Assembly: GCA_905236975.1 (NCBI GenBank) | Contig: CAJOQU010000071.1 | Location: forward strand, 1 to 5,311 | Direction: 5' to 3' | From: an uncultured Clostridia bacterium | Lineage (GTDB): Bacteria; Bacillota; Clostridia; Oscillospirales; Acutalibacteraceae | Length of the DNA: 5,311 nucleotides | In this document: positions 1 through 5,311 of the stretch, one piece after another | Position numbering within the stretch: position 1 is the first letter of the stretch | Layout of the letters: each line of letters begins with the position of its first letter | Notes under the pieces: generated by a model | Seen by the model: the letters and a program-made list of their open reading frames with translations, nothing else | Told to the model about the DNA's origin: nothing | Database searches by the model: none | Position numbers and translations under genes: made by a program

Positions 1-510
1 GGTAGCATGCAAGGTATGCCCCTCCTGCCATAAAAATTCACGCGAGCGCAGGAACGGGCGGGTGGTTTTTTCCCACCGGACCACACTGCACCACTGGTTG
101 TAAAGCTTGGGCAGATCACGGTAGGAATGCACCACGTTTTTAAAATGATCACAAAACAGGGTCTCGGACGTGGGGCGCACGCAAAGGCGTTCCTCCAGCT
201 CCTCCTCGCCGCCGTGGGTCACCCAGGCGACCTCGGGAGCAAAGCCCTCTACATGATCTTTTTCTTTTTGCAGCAGACTTTCCGGAATGAACAGAGGCAT
301 ATACACATTTTCGTGGCCGGTTTCTTTAAAAAAGCCGTCCATAATGCGCTGAATATTTTCCCAGATTGCGTACCCATAAGGGCGAATGATCATACAACCT
401 TTGACCGAGGAATAATCGATCAACTCGGCTTTGATGACCACATCGGTGTACCATTTTGCGAAATCCTCCTCCATGGAGGTAATAGACTTCACTAACTTTT
501 CCTTTGCCAT
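1..510 (-). CDS. proS: Proline--tRNA ligase, short archaeal/eukaryotic-like type (N-terminal part, cut by window edge)
   Basis: Class II aminoacyl-tRNA synthetase that joins proline to tRNA-Pro with ATP in the cytoplasm. The first 170 codons are present, and the reading frame is still open at base 1. Visible motifs: the motif 1 region with RPYG at residues 43-46 followed by IWENIQ; the proline-pocket loop VRPTSET at 111-117; motif 2, RWEKTTRPFLRSREF, at 145-159; then WQEGHTLHAT, which runs to the edge. EFLWQEGHT follows motif 2 directly, as in the short ProS type common in Clostridia and archaea. From family knowledge that type is about 480 residues, so roughly 310 are missing, including motif 3 and the anticodon-binding domain. 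The ATG at 510-508 is chosen because AAAGGTG (525-519) lies 8 nt upstream. The gene is divergent from acpP and has its own promoter. Its leader is only about 28 nt, which leaves no room for a T-box. Confidence 0.96.
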   Translation of the reverse strand, partial: MAKEKLVKSITSMEEDFAKWYTDVVIKAELIDYSSVKGCMIIRPYGYAIWENIQRIMDGFFKETGHENVYMPLFIPESLLQKEKDHVEGFAPEVAWVTHGGEEELEERLCVRPTSETLFCDHFKNVVHSYRDLPKLYNQWCSVVRWEKTTRPFLRSREFLWQEGHTLHAT

Positions 511-544
511 GACCCGAACACCTTTCTTTTTTACATACGCTATT

Positions 545-573
545 ATTATAAAGCACCCCGCCAAATTTTGCAA
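545..573 (-). promoter_or_regulatory. Predicted sigma-A promoter of proS
   Basis: On the minus strand, -35 TTGCAA (573-568, 4 of 6 consensus bases) and -10 TATAAT (550-545, perfect) are separated by 17 nt. Transcription would start near 538, giving a leader of about 28 nt before the proS ATG, with the ribosome site inside it. The spacer itself is unusually GC-rich for this region. This is a sequence match only; no start site has been mapped. Confidence 0.7.
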
Positions 574-621
574 CAATTTTTGATATTCGGAATAAAGTTT
601 TAAAAAATGTATAAAAATATA

Positions 622-650
622 TTGACAAACGGCCTTTTTAAACATATTAT
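622..650 (+). promoter_or_regulatory. Predicted strong sigma-A promoter of acpP
   Basis: A perfect -35 TTGACA (622-627), a 17-nt spacer and -10 TATTAT (645-650, 5 of 6) form one of the best promoter matches possible for a housekeeping sigma factor. The 48 bp upstream, between the two divergent -35 boxes, are very AT-rich with A and T runs and could serve as an UP-type element. A start near 656-658 gives a leader of about 33 nt containing GGGAGG at 676-681. High expression fits the abundance of acyl carrier protein. I found no FapR-like operator here, judging by eye against the Bacillus consensus. Confidence 0.8.
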
Positions 651-689
651 TGTTATTGTTCTAATGTAGATTTTTGGGAGGCAATCAAA

Positions 690-917
690 ATGGTATTTGA
701 AAAAATCAAAGAAATGCTGGCGGAACAGTTAGACGCCGATGCAGAAGATATGACCATGGACACCGATATCGCCGAAGACTTAGAGGCGGACAGTTTGGAC
801 GTAGTGGAGCTTTTAATGTCAATTGAAGATGAATTCGAGGTTGAAATCCCCGATGAAGAGATTGAAAACCTGCGAACCATCGGCGACGTTGTCAACTACA
901 TTCAAAATAACATGTGA
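690..917 (+). CDS. acpP: Acyl carrier protein
   Basis: This small acidic cytoplasmic carrier of growing acyl chains in type II fatty-acid synthesis is 75 residues long, normal for the family (about 75-80). The core motif EADSLDVVELLMSIEDEF is at residues 32-49. Ser35 in Asp-Ser-Leu is the site that a holo-ACP synthase modifies with 4'-phosphopantetheine. The helix pattern is typical: helix I at about 3-14, helix II at 36-50 with its acidic partner-binding face, and then EIPDEEIENLRTIGDVV leading to the last helix. The start is well supported: GGGAGG (676-681) sits 8 nt before the ATG. The gene stands alone between its own promoter and terminator, with no fab genes in view, so it is probably monocistronic. 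It could in principle serve another acyl pathway, but the sequence is that of a primary fatty-acid ACP. Confidence 0.96.
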   Translation: MVFEKIKEMLAEQLDADAEDMTMDTDIAEDLEADSLDVVELLMSIEDEFEVEIPDEEIENLRTIGDVVNYIQNNM

Positions 918-934
918 TTTTCCGTACATGCAGC

Positions 935-973
935 ATCCCCACCGTTCGAAAATCGGGCGGTGGGGATTTTTTT
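935..973 (+). terminator. Rho-independent terminator of acpP
   Basis: Perfect 10-bp arms ATCCCCACCG (935-944) and CGGTGGGGAT (958-967) are followed by seven T bases (967-973). The stem can extend inward by four pairs, two of them G-U, leaving a five-base AAAAT loop (949-953). It begins 18 nt after the acpP stop. Read from the minus strand, the hairpin is followed by ATGCTGCATG and not a U tract, so it should work mainly for acpP and only weakly for the convergent membrane protein gene. Confidence 0.93.
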
Positions 974-985
974 GTTTATTCTTCT

Positions 986-2662
986 TTATGAAAACACAAT
1001 ACTTGTTACGGTTCGGGCGCCGTTAGACTCCGTAAAGGTTAAGGTCACCGCGTCGCCCGCCTTGGCAAAGGGCAAGCGATCGGAAAGGGTGACCGGGGCC
1101 TCGTAAATTTCGCCGCCGTCCGCCAGGGTCAGGAAATAATGCGTATCCCCCGAAATCACCGCTGAGGTGATTTCGGCAATGGCACCGGAAACGGTGTTCT
1201 GCGCAAGGTCATCGACCGCGATATCCTCTTCCTTCAGCTTGGCAATATAATCATCCCGGGCGGCCTCGACCGTGCTGCCGGTTCCGACCACCTGATATTG
1301 CGCCACATCCACAAAGGCATACATTTTTACAAGCCCCGCCGCGTCCTTCAGGGATACAAAATAGGTGGGGCGGTCAGAGATGTTCAGCAGCAGCGGGAAG
1401 GTGGCGAGGTAATTCAAATGCTGCACCTGCCCCTCTGCCGATCCCATCGCCGAGTATTCCTCCGCGCCGGGAATGGCGTAAAACCGGGTCTCCTTGGTGC
1501 GCAGGTTGGTCAACACAAACCCCACGTTGGATTCATCACTGACCACCGAGGTCATGCCGGTGTAAAGGTAAACATCGTCGTGAATGGCAAGATAGTTGTA
1601 GCCGTCGGTCGGCTGCAATACGCCCTTTTGCCCGAAAATGGAATTCCAAAAGCCTGAACGGTATTTACCGTTATAGGTCAGTTGTTCCATGATCATATCG
1701 GCGTCATAAATTTGATCGACCCAGGCGGGAATATCCGCCAGATCGTAATACCGGCTTTCGCCGGTCACGGCATTGAGCAGCACCGCGCCGTTAATATCGC
1801 GCCCGCTCCAGAACCCTATGCGAAAAGTCACACAGGATGCCACCCACCAGGGCGTGCCGTCTTCGTCGATCTCAAACGAAATATTGTCAAAAATCTTAGT
1901 CGGGTAACAAAAACGGAGTTTGCGGTTCAGGTCGCGCAGAAGAATCTCACTATCGGAGTATCGAATGCCCTCCTCCAACCGAACAAGCGCCGTCTCCTGC
2001 GTGGTCATGTCAACCGTGATGTAGGCGGGAATCCCCTGGGCCTGATTGTTAAACCATTTGATAATGTCCCCGTAACGCAGCGGCGTAACCCGGGTAGGAA
2101 CGCCGTGGTAATTGATTTGCGTATAATCTTCTTCAATTTCAAACTGTGAAACCAAATCGGCGATCTCGCCCAGCTTGCGCTGGCCAAGGCGCGAGGCCGT
2201 GTCGCGATCCACCACCGGAATCTGCGAACGGGAAATTTCGGCCACATCGGCAGTGAAATTGCCGTCCTCCGACACGATCAACCGATTGTACGCCAAAGCA
2301 TGAAAGATCTCGGCGCCGATGAGCGAAAAGACCATCCCGATCACCACAAAGCAGAGGAACAAAATTCCCACCGCTTTGACCGGCTTGCCCGCTTTTTTGG
2401 CCGTTTCGCCGATTTGCCCTATTTTTCGGGAAGAATGGATCCCGTAAAGAAAGACGGCAAAGGCGGAAAAAGCGTTGACCACCACGCAAATGACCGCCGC
2501 CAAAAACACAAACCACCACATGCTGACGCTGCGGATATTCAGCGGCGGCAGTAAAAACCAATAGGCTGCAAAAATCAGAACAGCGCAAAGAATCACATCA
2601 GCCGCAATTCGAACAACGCCCTTTTTGGCAGGCTCGTTTTGTATAGAAACGGTTTTTTTCAT
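986..2662 (-). CDS. Conserved membrane protein of unknown function with three N-terminal helices and a large extracytoplasmic part
   Basis: I do not recognise a named function. The 558-residue protein has three likely membrane helices at about 17-39, 48-73 and 97-119. The cytoplasmic loop between helices 2 and 3 is basic (SSRKIGQIGETAKKAGKPVK), which predicts that residues 120-558 face outside. That part is rich in aromatic and Gly/Asp motifs that look strongly conserved: YTQINYHGVPTRVTPLRYGD (180-199), IKWFNNQAQGIPAYITVDM (201-219), DGYNYLAIHDDVYLYTGMTS (353-372), DESNVGF (376-382) and SLKDAAGLVKMYAFVDV (437-453). From memory, similar proteins are widespread in Firmicutes as uncharacterised membrane proteins. 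Segments such as LLNAVTGESRYYDLADIP (295-312) recall PepSY-like folds, and 490-558 looks like a small beta barrel; both are guesses. The ATG is supported by GGAG (2674-2671) 8 nt upstream. The gene follows trmO by 60 nt with no clear promoter between, so co-transcription is likely. Confidence 0.85.
   Translation of the reverse strand: MKKTVSIQNEPAKKGVVRIAADVILCAVLIFAAYWFLLPPLNIRSVSMWWFVFLAAVICVVVNAFSAFAVFLYGIHSSRKIGQIGETAKKAGKPVKAVGILFLCFVVIGMVFSLIGAEIFHALAYNRLIVSEDGNFTADVAEISRSQIPVVDRDTASRLGQRKLGEIADLVSQFEIEEDYTQINYHGVPTRVTPLRYGDIIKWFNNQAQGIPAYITVDMTTQETALVRLEEGIRYSDSEILLRDLNRKLRFCYPTKIFDNISFEIDEDGTPWWVASCVTFRIGFWSGRDINGAVLLNAVTGESRYYDLADIPAWVDQIYDADMIMEQLTYNGKYRSGFWNSIFGQKGVLQPTDGYNYLAIHDDVYLYTGMTSVVSDESNVGFVLTNLRTKETRFYAIPGAEEYSAMGSAEGQVQHLNYLATFPLLLNISDRPTYFVSLKDAAGLVKMYAFVDVAQYQVVGTGSTVEAARDDYIAKLKEEDIAVDDLAQNTVSGAIAEITSAVISGDTHYFLTLADGGEIYEAPVTLSDRLPFAKAGDAVTLTFTESNGARTVTSIVFS
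1150..1176. repeat. Perfect 11-bp inverted repeat inside the membrane protein gene
   Basis: CCGAAATCACC (1150-1160) and GGTGATTTCGG (1166-1176) are exact reverse complements around a five-base GCTGA spacer. In the mRNA of the minus-strand gene this forms a stable hairpin over codons for about residues 496-504, at the junction of the main extracytoplasmic part and the C-terminal segment. It has no U tract on either strand, so it is not a standard terminator. Confidence 0.8.
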
Positions 2663-2722
2663 TGTTTACACTCCATTTACATCATTTTTTCGGCAAATTA
2701 ACCTAAGATGAGAAACATTCTT

Positions 2723-3412
2723 TCATTTTGCCTTCCGAACAGAAAGAACGGTCGCGGTTGATCCCTCTACCCGAAAGCGCACGTCATACCCCGCGAACGA
2801 CAGGCCGTAGAGCCGTTCCGGATCGTGGTGATAATGCGGGCGGGGGTCTTGCGCCAACAGCGCGCTAAGCCGGTCGGCAATTTCCTTGGGCAACGCTTCC
2901 AGCACACCGGGCGCGGCAGTCACTTCCAAATGCGAAAAGGCAGTGGAATCGGTAAAACCGCCGGTCGCGTCGGGCAGGCAGTCGGCATAAGGCAAATAGG
3001 GTTTGATGTCTAAAATCGGGGTGCCGTTGACCATATCCGCCCCCGAAACGATCAGCGCCGGGCCGTCCGGTGCTTCAAGCTCGATTTTTTCCAGCTTGAC
3101 CGCCGAAAGCCCTATGGGATTCGGCCGGTAAGGCGACCGCGTGGCAAAAACACCCATGCGCTGATTTCCCCCCAGTCGCGGTGGCCGCACGGTGGGCGAC
3201 CATTCGGCGTGCCGGTTTTCTGAAAAGAGCCACAACAGCCACAAATGAGAATAGCCCTCTAACCCCCGCACGATTTCTGCGGAACGGACGGCGGGGTCAA
3301 ACACGATCCTGCCTTTTAAGGTCGGCACCACGCCGCTTTGACGCGGTACGCCGAATTTTTCGGGAAATTCGGTCTCAATGGCGGCAATCGGCTTCATGGA
3401 AACAGCGTTCAT
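2723..3412 (-). CDS. trmO: tRNA (N6-threonylcarbamoyladenosine37-N6)-methyltransferase TrmO (TsaA/YaeB family)
   Basis: Cytoplasmic S-adenosylmethionine-dependent enzyme that methylates t6A at tRNA position 37 to m6t6A, known in Escherichia coli on a threonine tRNA, where it tunes decoding. With the start chosen here it has 229 residues, close to the 235 of E. coli YaeB. Family motifs in order: KFGVPRQSG (19-27), YSHLWLLWLF (54-63), GVFATRSPYRPNPIGLSAVK (87-106), GADMVNGTPILDIKPYLPYA (124-143) and, in the C-terminal subdomain, QDPRPHY (188-194). The middle motifs belong to the beta-barrel core that binds the cofactor. In-frame starts exist further upstream (TTG 3442, ATG 3439, ATG 3424), but only the ATG at 3412 has a good ribosome site, GGAG 6 nt before it. 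It lies between the PBP gene and the membrane protein gene. No key motif is missing. Confidence 0.95.
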   Translation of the reverse strand: MNAVSMKPIAAIETEFPEKFGVPRQSGVVPTLKGRIVFDPAVRSAEIVRGLEGYSHLWLLWLFSENRHAEWSPTVRPPRLGGNQRMGVFATRSPYRPNPIGLSAVKLEKIELEAPDGPALIVSGADMVNGTPILDIKPYLPYADCLPDATGGFTDSTAFSHLEVTAAPGVLEALPKEIADRLSALLAQDPRPHYHHDPERLYGLSFAGYDVRFRVEGSTATVLSVRKAK

Positions 3413-3418
3413 GGTAAT

Positions 3419-3422
3419 CTCC
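3419..3422 (-). promoter_or_regulatory. Ribosome binding site that fixes the trmO start
   Basis: GGAG on the minus strand (3422-3419) lies 6 nt before the ATG at 3412. The upstream candidate starts at 3442, 3439 and 3424 lack a suitably placed Shine-Dalgarno sequence; the next GGAG upstream (3465-3462) is 19 nt or more from them. Translation from 3412 also gives a length normal for TrmO. Confidence 0.75.
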
Positions 3423-3513
3423 ATTCTGCCGCTGTACATCAATTAAAAACAGGAATAGGATCTCCAACAACGGCTAATGAAGATCGCCCCGGCGCCTTTT
3501 TCAGTTGCCGCCG

Positions 3514-3542
3514 ATCATACGGCGGGCAAAATGGCGTCCCAA
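3514..3542 (-). promoter_or_regulatory. Candidate sigma-A promoter of trmO
   Basis: On the minus strand, TTGGGA (3542-3537, 4 of 6) and TATGAT (3519-3514, 5 of 6) are 17 nt apart in the 168-bp spacer between the PBP stop and the trmO start. A start near 3507 would give a leader of about 95 nt. The -10 box lies in the loop of an imperfect inverted repeat (3505-3529). The match is moderate and the spacer is GC-rich, so read-through from the PBP gene is an alternative. Confidence 0.4.
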
Positions 3543-3561
3543 TCTTGTGATTCGCACAGTT

Positions 3562-3573
3562 TTTCGATCGAAA
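3562..3573. repeat. 12-bp perfect palindrome TTTCGATCGAAA downstream of the PBP gene
   Basis: The palindrome starts 8 bp past the PBP stop codon and ends about 20 bp upstream of the candidate trmO -35 box. It has the form of a dimeric-protein operator half-site pair, but it has no loop and no following U tract, so it is unlikely to be a terminator. No regulator is encoded in the window, and it could be chance. Confidence 0.4.
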
Positions 3574-3580
3574 TCCCCCG

Positions 3581-5311
3581 TTATTCACCGCCGCCGAGAT
3601 CCGCCAAACCCGAACCGCCCGAGCTGTTGCCCGGTTCTTCGTGCGAGTTGTTTTCGCCGCCGGAGGAACTGTCGCTTGATTCAGAGCCCGACGGAGAATC
3701 GCCTTCACCCGAGGAAGCCTCCCCGTTTGACGAAGGCTCTTCGCCGGTGCCGGACTGGCTTTGTGAACCGGACGTATTCGGATCGGACGAGCCCGATGCG
3801 GCGCCCGCGGAATCCCCCGGCGAACCCGTACCCGAAGAACTCCCTGACTCAGAGCCGGAAGTCGTGCCGGAAGAATGGCTGCTGTCGTCTTCCTCCGAAT
3901 TGCTTGACGAGCTGTTGGAATAGACCACGCGGGAGACCTTCACGTTCTTTTTGTAATAGCCAATGCCTTTTTGGTATACATCATCACTGTAGGTAAACTC
4001 TTTTTTCGGCAAGCCCTTATGCACCTTGGTCATGACGGCCTTCCAAATTTTGGCTGCCGAGGTCGAGCCGGTGGTAATGCGGGTCTTTTCGTCAAACCCG
4101 TAATAAACCGACCCAACATAATAGGGGGAGCCCGCCACCATCCATAAATCGTTGACCTCACTGGAGGTGCCGGTTTTGGCAAAAGCCTTTAAGGAATAGT
4201 TGAACCCGGCAATGCTGCTGCCGGTGCCTTCACTGCCGTAGACAACCTCTTGCAGCAGATGATTCATAATGGTGGCTGTCGCGGGGGAGATCACCCGCTG
4301 ACCCTTTTGATCGTATTCCAACAAAACATCGCCGTTGGCGCGGGTCACTTTATAATAGGTGGTAGGCGCGTGATAAACACCCTGATCGCCGAAAATGGCA
4401 TACGCAGCGGCTGATTCGGTGGTGGTAATGCCGTAAGAACAGCCACCCAGCGCCAACGCGGCTAAGTTTTTATCCTCCTCAACCAAATGCGCACAGTGCA
4501 GCTTTTTGGTCAAGAAATCATAAGAATTTTCGATCCCGATCTCCTGCAGCAGGCGCACCGGCACCGTATTACAGGATTTGCGGATGGCGTAGTTCAGCGT
4601 AACACGCCCCTTATAATAGCCGTACCATTCCTGCGGACCTCTTTTGCCGTCGGGGTAATAGCTTTTGATCGGTTCATCCAGCACAGGGGAAGTGTAATCC
4701 ACCAAATCCTGCTCCACCGCCAACGCATAGACGCCCAGCGGCTTCATGGTGGAACCCGGCTGGCGGGGGTAATCGGTCGCGCGGTTCAGGCCGCGGTTGG
4801 TGGTTTTTTCACCCGCGCCGCCCACAATACCGACAATGTGACCGCTGTAATCCATAATGGTCATGGCCGACTGCACATGCACCCGTTCGCCCTTGGAATT
4901 TTCGGCCGTTTGATTAAAATAACCCTTTACGTCTTGATAAACCGCTTCCATTTCGGCCTGAATATCCGGATCGACCGTGGCATAGATTTGCAGACCGCCG
5001 TTATAAAACATGTTGGAGGCCACGTCCGACGAAAGCTTGTAGGTCTCGGCCAAATCGCTGATGACCTGATCGATCAACGCGTCTACAAAATAGCTGTTGA
5101 TCTCGGCCTCGTAGGTTGTTTTCTGCGAATTATCCAGCACGATCTCGGCGTTGTAGGCCTTGTCGTACTCATCGTACGAAATCTTCTCCAGCTCCAGCAT
5201 TTTGTCAAGCACATTGCGGCGGCGGACGCGGTTGTCCTCCTCCCCGCTGACGGGGTTGTATTTAGACGGATTTTGGGTAATGGCCGCCAATGCCGCGCAT
5301 TCGACCAGCGA
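3581..5311 (-). CDS. Class A (bifunctional) penicillin-binding protein, PBP1A-like, lacking its N-terminal part
   Basis: Cell-surface enzyme that polymerises and crosslinks peptidoglycan. The frame is open at the window edge, so 576 C-terminal residues are present (numbered from the edge). Residues 1-40 (SLVECAALAAITQNPSKYNP onward) are the end of the glycosyltransferase GT51 domain; its catalytic glutamate and the membrane anchor lie outside the window. A linker follows, and GGLQIYATVDPDIQ (105-118) leads into the transpeptidase domain at about 145-435. All three active-site motifs are intact: SxxK as STMK (Ser187 nucleophile, Lys190), SxN as SCN (246-248) and KTGT (379-382). The last 112 residues (from about 465) form a disordered extracellular tail of roughly 41 Ser and 24 Gly, with many Asp/Glu and no Lys or Arg. 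Such low-complexity tails occur in Firmicutes class A PBPs, for example the Asn-rich tail of Bacillus subtilis PBP1. No clear terminator follows the TAA at 3583-3581. It resembles ponA/mrcA products, but paralogues are common, so I give no symbol. Confidence 0.95.
   Translation of the reverse strand, partial: SLVECAALAAITQNPSKYNPVSGEEDNRVRRRNVLDKMLELEKISYDEYDKAYNAEIVLDNSQKTTYEAEINSYFVDALIDQVISDLAETYKLSSDVASNMFYNGGLQIYATVDPDIQAEMEAVYQDVKGYFNQTAENSKGERVHVQSAMTIMDYSGHIVGIVGGAGEKTTNRGLNRATDYPRQPGSTMKPLGVYALAVEQDLVDYTSPVLDEPIKSYYPDGKRGPQEWYGYYKGRVTLNYAIRKSCNTVPVRLLQEIGIENSYDFLTKKLHCAHLVEEDKNLAALALGGCSYGITTTESAAAYAIFGDQGVYHAPTTYYKVTRANGDVLLEYDQKGQRVISPATATIMNHLLQEVVYGSEGTGSSIAGFNYSLKAFAKTGTSSEVNDLWMVAGSPYYVGSVYYGFDEKTRITTGSTSAAKIWKAVMTKVHKGLPKKEFTYSDDVYQKGIGYYKKNVKVSRVVYSNSSSSNSEEDDSSHSSGTTSGSESGSSSGTGSPGDSAGAASGSSDPNTSGSQSQSGTGEEPSSNGEASSGEGDSPSGSESSDSSSGGENNSHEEPGNSSGGSGLADLGGGE

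Noticed and set aside
664..669. ATG directly followed by TAG in the acpP leader (a minimal start-stop ORF)
   Set aside because: It has no Shine-Dalgarno sequence at a useful distance, and the true acpP ribosome site GGGAGG lies just downstream; most likely chance.
2139..2588. Minus-strand 149-codon Cys/Arg/Gly-rich open frame inside the membrane protein gene
   Set aside because: It is a frame-shifted shadow of the real gene, which has good membrane helices and a ribosome site in the other frame.
3413..3442. Longer trmO start (TTG 3442 or ATG 3439/3424)
   Set aside because: These starts lack a well-spaced ribosome site, while the ATG at 3412 has GGAG 6 nt upstream and gives a normal family length.
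3484..3501. GCCCCGGCGCC followed by TTTTT on the plus strand, resembling a terminator
   Set aside because: GGCGCC is a palindrome without a loop, so it cannot fold into a proper hairpin, and no plus-strand gene lies upstream.
3477..3923. Plus-strand 148-codon open frame opposite the PBP tail, rich in Pro, Glu and Ser
   Set aside because: It is the antisense image of the Ser/Gly/Glu codons of the tail, which rarely give stop codons in reverse. It has no recognisable domain and no plausible ribosome site. A second overlapping plus frame (3505-3996) is Arg/Pro-rich for the same reason.
5288..5290. TTG at 5290 as the start of the PBP
   Set aside because: The frame stays open upstream to the window edge and the residues there (SLVECAA) continue the GT51 domain, so the gene begins outside the window.

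Overview
The window looks like a chromosomal segment of a low-to-mid GC Gram-positive bacterium, most likely class Clostridia and possibly Oscillospirales. Three things point that way. The prolyl-tRNA synthetase is of the short archaeal/eukaryotic-like type common in Clostridia. The genes have GGAG-type Shine-Dalgarno sites and near-consensus sigma-A promoters in AT-rich spacers. The bifunctional penicillin-binding protein has a long low-complexity extracellular tail, as seen in Firmicutes. The lineage is an inference from protein character; no rRNA or other marker is present.

Layout: five protein genes fill nearly all of the window. On the minus strand, at the left edge, lies the 5' part of proS (1-510). 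It is divergent from the only plus-strand gene, acpP (690-917), across a 179-bp AT-rich spacer that carries a well-formed promoter for each. acpP ends in a strong intrinsic terminator (935-973). It converges on a minus-strand block which, in its own reading order, is a class A penicillin-binding protein lacking its 5' end (5311-3581), trmO (3412-2723) and a conserved three-helix membrane protein of unknown function (2662-986). The gaps within this block are 168 and 60 nt. trmO has a plausible promoter of its own, and the membrane protein gene probably depends on trmO transcription.

Functional picture: these are core cell-growth genes, namely translation (ProS charging, TrmO modification of tRNA position 37), fatty-acid synthesis (AcpP) and peptidoglycan assembly (PBP). 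One strongly structured membrane protein has no function I can assign. I see no mobile element, CRISPR array, toxin-antitoxin pair, defence gene, tRNA or rRNA. The region is ordinary housekeeping chromosome. The least explained items are the 558-residue membrane protein, the Lys/Arg-free Ser/Gly/acidic PBP tail, a perfect 11-bp hairpin inside the membrane protein gene, and the lack of a minus-strand terminator opposite acpP.
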